A stretch of 64,000 bases of DNA from Candidatus Aegiribacteria sp. (GTDB lineage Bacteria > Fermentibacterota > Fermentibacteria > Fermentibacterales > JCC-6). The position numbers were made by a program, and so were the translations under genes. Below, one piece after another: positions 57,616 to 64,000 of the stretch. Location: NCBI GenBank assembly GCA_030594645.1, contig JAUVEU010000005.1, forward strand, positions 1 through 64,000, given 5' to 3'. Below the pieces are notes generated by a model. That model did not search any database and was not told the origin of the DNA. It was given only the letters and a program-made list of their open reading frames with translations. Numbering within the stretch: the stretch's first letter is position 1; each line of letters starts with the position of its first letter.

Positions 57616-58986
57616 TCAGATAAGCGATTTCATCTTCCTGATCTCTCTGTAGAAGAAGAGACCTGTTACAGTTGCCGCAAGAAGATCAGCTGCAGGGAAC
57701 GCGAACCATACACCATTCAACGGAGGTTGAACAAGAAGAGGGAGGAGAAGAGTAAGAGGTACGAGGAAGAGAATCTGTCTTGAAACAGATAGAAGAAGCG
57801 CAGTACCCGCCTTACCAAGTGCCTGGAATACACCTGCTCCCATTACCTGGAACCCGATCAACGGCATCAATATAACGAGAATTCGGAAAATACCTGCGCC
57901 GGATGTAATAAGCTCGGTGTCGTTACTGAACAAGCTCAGCATGAACCCCGGGGCCAGTTCGAAAAGAAGCCAGTATGCAGTGCACAGAATAGTTGCCGAT
58001 ACAATCGCGTACTTCAAGGACTTCATCACTCTACCGTACAGTTTTGCTCCATAGTTGAAACCGACAATCGGCTGAAGACCCTGCACAAGTCCGAACAGCG
58101 GCATCAGTGCGAAAATCATCATCCTGTTGGTTACGCCCAGAATAGCAAGATGAACTTCATGTCCGTAGTGCATTATCGTGTTATTCACCGCTATGGCAAG
58201 AACACTTCCGGCGGCTACCCTGGCAAATGATGGTGAGCCTGTTCTGAGGATATTCAATGACTGCTTCAATCCGGGAAGGAGGTGCTTGCTGTTGAATTTC
58301 AGATGGCTCTTACCGGTAAGGAAGTACCTCATGATCCAGGTAAAGGCGCAGATCTTCCCTATTACCGTAGCGATAGCAGCGCCCCTTATGCCCATTCCGA
58401 AACCGAAAATGAATATGGGATCAAGAGCGATATTCACCCCTGCGCCGATGAACATGCTGATCATCGCTACTCTGGCATTACCTTCCGATCTAGCGATATT
58501 GTTGGAGCATACTGTTATGGCGGTGAAGATTCCCCCGAATAGAATAATCGAGAGGTAATCCCTTCCATACGGGAGTATCTGGTCGCTGGCTCCGAACAGC
58601 CTGAGTACAGGGTCAAGAAAAAGAAGACCGGCTGCGGATATACCAAGTCCGAGCATAGCTACAAGTACGAATGAGCCGCCGGCGATTCTGCCCGCTTCCT
58701 TCTCCAGACCCGCACCAAGTTTTCTTGAGATTATTGACGCTGAACCGATCCCGACGGTCTGAGCAACCGCAAGCAGGAACATCTGAACGGGAAAACAGAC
58801 CGCAAGAGCCGCAAGCGCGAGAGTGCCCACTCCCTTTCCGACAAAGATCGTGTCGACAAGATTGTACATGGAGTTGACAAGCATTCCGGCCATGGCAGGA
58901 CCGGAGAGCCTGAACAGAAGCCTGCCGATTGACTGAGTGCCCAGTAAACCGGTTCTTTCAGCTGCGGTAAGTGTGGTTCTGCTCAT
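57616..58986 (-). CDS. MATE-family efflux transporter
   Basis: 12 TM-like pattern; 'LVDTIFVGKGVGTLALAALAVCFPVQ', 'QGLQPIVGFNYGAK'. Confidence 0.9.
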   Translation of the reverse strand: MSRTTLTAAERTGLLGTQSIGRLLFRLSGPAMAGMLVNSMYNLVDTIFVGKGVGTLALAALAVCFPVQMFLLAVAQTVGIGSASIISRKLGAGLEKEAGRIAGGSFVLVAMLGLGISAAGLLFLDPVLRLFGASDQILPYGRDYLSIILFGGIFTAITVCSNNIARSEGNARVAMISMFIGAGVNIALDPIFIFGFGMGIRGAAIATVIGKICAFTWIMRYFLTGKSHLKFNSKHLLPGLKQSLNILRTGSPSFARVAAGSVLAIAVNNTIMHYGHEVHLAILGVTNRMMIFALMPLFGLVQGLQPIVGFNYGAKLYGRVMKSLKYAIVSATILCTAYWLLFELAPGFMLSLFSNDTELITSGAGIFRILVILMPLIGFQVMGAGVFQALGKAGTALLLSVSRQILFLVPLTLLLPLLVQPPLNGVWFAFPAADLLAATVTGLFFYREIRKMKSLI

Positions 58987-59906
58987 GACTTCATATTCAC
59001 CAGGATAAGTGCTGCTACCGTCAGGGTCACTGCAAACCTTTCTCGCTTTTTAAGTTTCTCACCGAATAGAATCCAGCCGAAAAGACTTATGATAACAATC
59101 GTAAGAGCGCTGTATAATGGGAAAACCACTGCGGTTTGAAGTCTTGAAAGAGCAAGTATAAGAAAGAACGAAGCGAAGAAGTTGGGGATTCCGACAACAA
59201 ATCCGAGGATTATGTTTGAAAACTTCGGTCTTTCCCCTTTACGTATAGTTTTCCATATGCTTATAAGGAGTGCTGTTGTGAAAACAAAGAAAAGAAACAG
59301 GCTTTTAGCCTCAAGTACACCATATTTCTGAAAGACCTTATTGCTGAATTCGGCCAGCCCGATAATCATGAGCAGCATAATCAGTACAGGCTGGAAACCT
59401 GAAAGAAATCCGGAGGGTTTTGAAAGGTCAATATTGGCAAGGAGTATTGCGAAAAGAGCCAGGCATATTCCTATCCACTGCAGGATTGAAGGCAGTTCTC
59501 GAAAGAGAATAACAGAAAGGATCACAGGAACAAGTATTCCCATCCTGGAAAAACTTCCCGCAAGACTGACACCGCTTTCCTTCACAGCTTTCTGAAGATA
59601 GATGAAGCCCAGATAGTACAGTATGCCGGCTGTAATACCAACGATGACAGCAAATCCGAGGCTTCCGGCAGGGCTGAAGATACTACCCTTCATTACATCG
59701 GGAAATTCGTTCAGAAATGCTCTGGTCGCTCCTGAACAGGATAATGAAGGAAGCTTCCCGAACAATATGAAAGCTCCAGATATAAGAGATGCTACTAGGT
59801 AATTTGCCGTGGTGACTACATACCTGTTCATACCAAGGCTCTCGCTTTTATGGAAGATCAGAGTAATTGAAGCGCTGCATAAAACCGCTGTCAGTAAATA
59901 GAGCAG
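58983..59906 (-). CDS. EamA/DMT-family transporter, probable CTG start
   Basis: ~10 TM segments in two EamA-like repeats; GAGGAGG SD 6 nt before CTG 59906; next in-frame ATG would delete TM1. Confidence 0.75.
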   Translation of the reverse strand: MLYLLTAVLCSASITLIFHKSESLGMNRYVVTTANYLVASLISGAFILFGKLPSLSCSGATRAFLNEFPDVMKGSIFSPAGSLGFAVIVGITAGILYYLGFIYLQKAVKESGVSLAGSFSRMGILVPVILSVILFRELPSILQWIGICLALFAILLANIDLSKPSGFLSGFQPVLIMLLMIIGLAEFSNKVFQKYGVLEAKSLFLFFVFTTALLISIWKTIRKGERPKFSNIILGFVVGIPNFFASFFLILALSRLQTAVVFPLYSALTIVIISLFGWILFGEKLKKRERFAVTLTVAALILVNMKS

Positions 59907-59943
59907 ATTGATCCTCCTCGATGTCTGTGAACAGAGATGTGCT

Positions 59944-60666
59944 TCAAAGGGCTTTGGACTGCCTGTAAAGTACCAGACCTCCCCAGATGAATGAAATCGC
60001 CATAAGTACGACTCCTGCCGAGAATGACAGTGAAGCAATGAGGTGATCCTTCTCAAGCAGACCTGATTCATTGAGGATAAACTGCCAGTCATGGAATCCG
60101 TAAGGAGCAGAAGCTCCCGTGTTTCCCCCGAGCAGAGGAAGCTGAAGAGCTCTTGCGTCATTTATGTATGGCGCCATATCGATGAAGTTCTCTCCAAGCC
60201 ACCACAATGCTATGGATGCTCCAAAAGTATCACGTGTTTTAATGAGCAGAACACAGAGACACACCAGCGGCATTAGAACCTGACCGAGACTTCCTCCAAG
60301 AGAAGTAATGAAATCTCCAAATGGGCTGAATACTACATGTCCGGCTTCATGAAACGGGAGATTCACCAGATGCATGAAGGATTTAATCGCGTAGTTGTTT
60401 TCAATCGGGGAAAGAACGAACCACCAGCTCCAGATGAACAGGAACACAAAAACGAAGATTCGGCCGTAGAAGTCAAGATGTTCTATCCTGGGTTTCGTAT
60501 AAAGCAGATACCTGAAAAAGGATTGAACGTATCCGTCTTCTTTCTGTATTACATGTGAGAACTGCTCACTTCGATCACGTATTCTGTATTTAGTGAAGAT
60601 CAACCCGCACCTGACACACTCAGTATTAGAATCATCCTGTAGATGATCACATTTGGGACAGTTCAT
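59944..60666 (-). CDS. Zinc-ribbon membrane protein with HExxH motif (putative membrane metallopeptidase)
   Basis: N-terminal CPKC...CVRC; TM segments; 'LPFHEAGHVVFSPFGDF'. Confidence 0.65.
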   Translation of the reverse strand: MNCPKCDHLQDDSNTECVRCGLIFTKYRIRDRSEQFSHVIQKEDGYVQSFFRYLLYTKPRIEHLDFYGRIFVFVFLFIWSWWFVLSPIENNYAIKSFMHLVNLPFHEAGHVVFSPFGDFITSLGGSLGQVLMPLVCLCVLLIKTRDTFGASIALWWLGENFIDMAPYINDARALQLPLLGGNTGASAPYGFHDWQFILNESGLLEKDHLIASLSFSAGVVLMAISFIWGGLVLYRQSKAL

Positions 60667-60679
60667 GTATCGCTTTCCA

Positions 60680-62917
60680 CTATCGGCAGACAGTCAGAAG
60701 TCTGGAGAAAGTTCTGTTAGATCCGTTAACGTTTACCTTCAGCAGGTACAGACCGGAGGAAAGAGAGGAAACGTCAATCTGAACAGTGCTTTGACAGTTG
60801 CTGATGGAATTTCTTGAAAGGAGTCTTCCGGAAGTGTCGTAAATAGAGATTGTTGCTCCTTCATTGCCGGAGGGAAGAAGTACGTATGCTGTTTCGCGGC
60901 AGGGATTCGGGAAAGGATTGATACTTGTATTAGCTGAGCCGAATTCATCTCCTATTCCTGTTCCGGATGGACTGAAAAGAGCAGCGTCAAAAGCTATATA
61001 CTGTCCTCCTGTTCCGGTATAGTCACCCAGTTTCAGCCAGGCATCATCGGAAAGGTGGAATGTGTCGAGTACTGCCCATTCTCCGCTGTACAGTCCCTGA
61101 TCTAGAGTTGCCTCGACCGGGCCTGAGGAGGTTTGGATTACATACGTACCTGTTGCCGTTGCATAGTCAGGAGGGATGTATACAGATACGATGTAATCAC
61201 CTGTTCCGGGGAGAAAAGGGTGCCAATACGCTATGCATGTATCCGGCAGAGCACCTGTTGACCATGTCCACCATGCATTTCCTTCGTAACCGCTTCCGGT
61301 GAGATGCCAGTATCGGCAGTCACCGTACTTCTCAAACCCTTTGCAGCAGTCATCCACCAGGGTATCGGGTTCTGCTGGAATCTGAGCCTGCGCATAGAAA
61401 AGCTGACTTATTCCGATTTCAACATGACCGTTATTGTATCCGGGCCAGTCGTAAAGGACATTCTTGCCGTTGTAATGGTTCCCCCATCCGCTCTCATTCG
61501 CGTCTCCGAATGGATCGTTAACAATGATGGTATGATCCGCATAATAACCGTTGAATAGAATGATATGACCAAATCCGAGTACTGTGCTGGAACCGACAAC
61601 CGGATAACCGCTGCTGATCTGTTCTGTAAGGGTGGGCCACGATGTTCCCGCCCATGCGGAACTCACCTCATGCTGATTGAGAAAATCCACCATGTTGCTC
61701 CAAAGCGCTCCCCCGTACTGCCTGCATATGAACCCGTGTGCCCCCTGAACCCGGATGTCTCCCGGAGCGCTGATTCCCCATATATCGTATGTATGACCCA
61801 GAAAAGTGTATTCCTCGGGAATGTAATTACCCCAGAGGCTCCAGTGTCCAGGTGATGGATATGAAACTCTGATGGAATCCGGAGTGAGCATTCTGTAATA
61901 CTGAACAGCCATGACGCATGATGTAGGCCCGCATGACCAGCTTCCGTTGAACCAGTCCGGTGTATCCCATCTCTGGTGCATGTAGGGAACATCAAAATGC
62001 TCCTCAGGATCATCCGTTACCGGTTGGTATTCCAAAGCTGGAAACGGTTGAACATTGACTCCGGCCAGTTTACCGCTGGTTCCGTCTGTCCAGACTATTT
62101 CACCTGCGATGGTAGAAACTGGATTCAGCGGGATTCCAGATACAGGTGTCATCCTCTGATCTCCCGTATGCGGATCAATAACAAGGATTGTTCCAGATAC
62201 GGGAAACAGTCCTGAAAATTCCAGATGCGAGCATAAGATACATCCATCCTCAGTCCAGGATGGATAGAAGTAACAGGAATTATCCGTAATGACATTTCCT
62301 GTTGAATCCAGAACAGTGAAGCCTCCGGATGCTTTTTCGGCAAGAAACAGACCGTCCTGTCCTGATGAGATTCTTGAGTAAGTTGCTTCTTCTGTTCCCG
62401 TTATCCGTAAGCGCAATACTTTACCTGTTTCCAACGCAAGCATTCTCAGGCCGCCGCTTTCCCCCGTGAAACAGATTCTATCATCCGAGGCTGCAGCCCA
62501 TGCCGGGAATTCTCCGATATACCAGCTTTCAATTTTACTTCCCCGCAGATCGTATTGTGCCAGGAATCCATCATGTGCTATCATGAATGTGGCGCTTGCT
62601 GTACTGAAAGGCCCGCTGAAGCAGTCGGATTCGAAAATCCTGCGTTCAGTACGATCGGGAGCGATAACAATCACTCTCTGCGGCATTCCAGAAGGGCATT
62701 CCTTGAAAAGGATATTCTCTTCGATCAGGATGACATTTCTTCCGGCCCCTGGTTCATCTGAGATTACTTCGATGGAATCAAGGCGGTTCTGAAGAAAGAG
62801 ACCTCTGTGCCTGCCATCGGTCAGAAGAAGTCCTTCCGGGACATCTTTCAGGGCGATCTCAGTTGATGCCGGATTCAGAAGGTTAATGAGAGAGATAAGG
62901 ATCAGAAGAACAAGCAT
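60680..62917 (-). CDS. Secreted C39-like cysteine peptidase with T9SS-type C-terminal domain
   Basis: 'WSCGPTSCVMAVQYYRM', 'GHIILFNGYYADHTIIVNDPFG'; tail 'NPFPNPCRETAYVLLPS...ISIYDTSGRLLSR...LSSGLYLLKV'. Confidence 0.8.
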   Translation of the reverse strand: MLVLLILISLINLLNPASTEIALKDVPEGLLLTDGRHRGLFLQNRLDSIEVISDEPGAGRNVILIEENILFKECPSGMPQRVIVIAPDRTERRIFESDCFSGPFSTASATFMIAHDGFLAQYDLRGSKIESWYIGEFPAWAAASDDRICFTGESGGLRMLALETGKVLRLRITGTEEATYSRISSGQDGLFLAEKASGGFTVLDSTGNVITDNSCYFYPSWTEDGCILCSHLEFSGLFPVSGTILVIDPHTGDQRMTPVSGIPLNPVSTIAGEIVWTDGTSGKLAGVNVQPFPALEYQPVTDDPEEHFDVPYMHQRWDTPDWFNGSWSCGPTSCVMAVQYYRMLTPDSIRVSYPSPGHWSLWGNYIPEEYTFLGHTYDIWGISAPGDIRVQGAHGFICRQYGGALWSNMVDFLNQHEVSSAWAGTSWPTLTEQISSGYPVVGSSTVLGFGHIILFNGYYADHTIIVNDPFGDANESGWGNHYNGKNVLYDWPGYNNGHVEIGISQLFYAQAQIPAEPDTLVDDCCKGFEKYGDCRYWHLTGSGYEGNAWWTWSTGALPDTCIAYWHPFLPGTGDYIVSVYIPPDYATATGTYVIQTSSGPVEATLDQGLYSGEWAVLDTFHLSDDAWLKLGDYTGTGGQYIAFDAALFSPSGTGIGDEFGSANTSINPFPNPCRETAYVLLPSGNEGATISIYDTSGRLLSRNSISNCQSTVQIDVSSLSSGLYLLKVNVNGSNRTFSRLLTVCR

Positions 62918-62926
62918 GAAAAGGTC

Positions 62927-63658
62927 CTATCTTCTGCCGACGGGAGCTATATAGATTACGAATTCATCCCTGCCGTCAAGATCCAGGAGAGAATCCATAA
63001 CGTCCTGATCGTAAGCCCCTATAGCGCATGTGCCAAGTCCTGAAGCGGTGCATGCAAGATAAAGGTTCTGACAGACATGTCCCGCATCAAGCGCAATGAT
63101 CTTACTGGAAACAGGGCCGTATCTCCACTCGGTTCTGTATGGAATGACCGTCCAGATGAAAGTGACGGAACATTCGCCGGTAAACCGCTGATCAAGGCAT
63201 CCCCTGATAATGCTGGAAGGGGGAATTCTGTCTCCGGAATGAGCAAGTGTATGATCAAATGGGAGGTATCTGTATAACCCCGGTTCCAGTCCGCTGACGT
63301 TATTGACTGAAAGATATGTTTCAAAAGGGTGACGGGCTCCACCGGATGGAGTTGTTCTGAATGAAGCGATACCGTTTCGAACGACACTCTTAACTCCCTG
63401 TGTTGCCCAGAGAAGCCAGGATAGCTCGTCTATGGAGACTGGTTCATCTGTGAAACTTCTTACGCTCTTTCTTGACATGACAGTTTCCGAGATGGAAGAG
63501 TCCGGAAAACTATCCATATCAACCGTCGGGAGGGGCACAATAGACACTCCTTCAGGAACAGGTTTCTGAAGAACCGGATGCTCAATCCCTTTTGACTGAT
63601 CGGTTTCAAACCTCTCAAGCAGGTCCCAGTTTGCTTTCAGATTGTGTCTGTCAGACAT
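62927..63658 (-). CDS. SagB/ThcOx-type nitroreductase-family oxidoreductase
   Basis: 'RKSVRSFTDEPVSIDELSWLLWATQG...RTTPSGGARHPFETYLSVNNV'. Confidence 0.85.
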   Translation of the reverse strand: MSDRHNLKANWDLLERFETDQSKGIEHPVLQKPVPEGVSIVPLPTVDMDSFPDSSISETVMSRKSVRSFTDEPVSIDELSWLLWATQGVKSVVRNGIASFRTTPSGGARHPFETYLSVNNVSGLEPGLYRYLPFDHTLAHSGDRIPPSSIIRGCLDQRFTGECSVTFIWTVIPYRTEWRYGPVSSKIIALDAGHVCQNLYLACTASGLGTCAIGAYDQDVMDSLLDLDGRDEFVIYIAPVGRR

Positions 63659-63673
63659 GTCTCTTCTCCTTTG

Positions 63674-64000
63674 CTACCAGTTGAGAAGGTCCTCGGGAAT
63701 GGTATACACAATCCAGGGTACGAAACATCCTGCTTCTTCAGTCCAGGTTCTGCCGCCGAAGAGAAAGTGACCTTGCGGACTGATGGCAAGCCCGCTTCCA
63801 GTATTCCAGAAACTGTTTCCAGCGTTAAGTTCCCATATGATATTACCCTGGTGATCAAGCCTGTATATTACCGCGTCGTAGCTTTCTCTGCCGGAAGACA
63901 TCGTGTTCGCCAGAACAGCGAACCCGCCTGTTCCTGGTTCAACGGCATCCCAGGCTGAATCATTATCATCACCGTCAATCGTGATTGACCAGATAGCATC
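63674..64000 (-). CDS. C-terminal part of a beta-propeller-like protein (5' end outside window)
   Basis: Frame open to the window edge: DAIWSITIDGDDNDSAWDAVEPGTGGFAVLANT...; propeller-type 'GNIIWELNAG'. Confidence 0.55.
   Translation of the reverse strand, partial: DAIWSITIDGDDNDSAWDAVEPGTGGFAVLANTMSSGRESYDAVIYRLDHQGNIIWELNAGNSFWNTGSGLAISPQGHFLFGGRTWTEEAGCFVPWIVYTIPEDLLNW

Noticed and set aside
59907-60161. N-terminal part of the 392-aa EamA ORF
   Set aside because: Out-of-frame overlap with the zinc-ribbon membrane gene, no TM or homology; a CTG start with SD explains the transporter better.
1-64000. tRNA, rRNA or CRISPR loci
   Set aside because: No cloverleaf with T-arm consensus, rRNA core sequence or regularly spaced repeat found by eye; tRNAscan/Infernal would be needed to exclude them formally.

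Overview
This 64 kb window is almost fully coding bacterial DNA. It holds about 57 genes and reads like an uncultured Gram-negative lineage: beta-barrel and OmpA proteins, lipoproteins, and T9SS-like C-terminal tails suggest an FCB-type bacterium (taxonomy is inference only). Housekeeping blocks are argF, rsgA-ftsB-eno, hflKC, the operon phoH-pgpH-ybeY-corC-recO-glyS, rho-rpmE-DUF1385-prfA-prmC, ispG-glnA and nth-rnd. Between them lie polysaccharide, signalling, envelope and secreted peptidase genes. I saw no rRNA, tRNA, CRISPR array, integrase or transposase. The most unusual observations are: (1) a 2,220-bp unit carrying a prolyl oligopeptidase, inserted at the corC/recO junction and flanked by 69-bp direct repeats (64/69 identical, all differences transitions) that duplicate the recO 5' end; (2) a 216-bp palindromic MITE-like element between phoH and pgpH, flanked by a 10-bp direct repeat that contains the pgpH start and regenerates the phoH stop; (3) a radical SAM/SPASM protein with an uncharacterised C-terminal half, next to an exported 'VHEWG' protein; (4) three genes (rsgA, recO, eamA) whose conserved N-termini are in frame with Shine-Dalgarno sequences but only with non-ATG/GTG/TTG starts; (5) several pseudo-enzymes or pseudo-domains (beta-lactamase-like, GGDEF, receiver); (6) a two-gene cassette of small proteins of unknown function.
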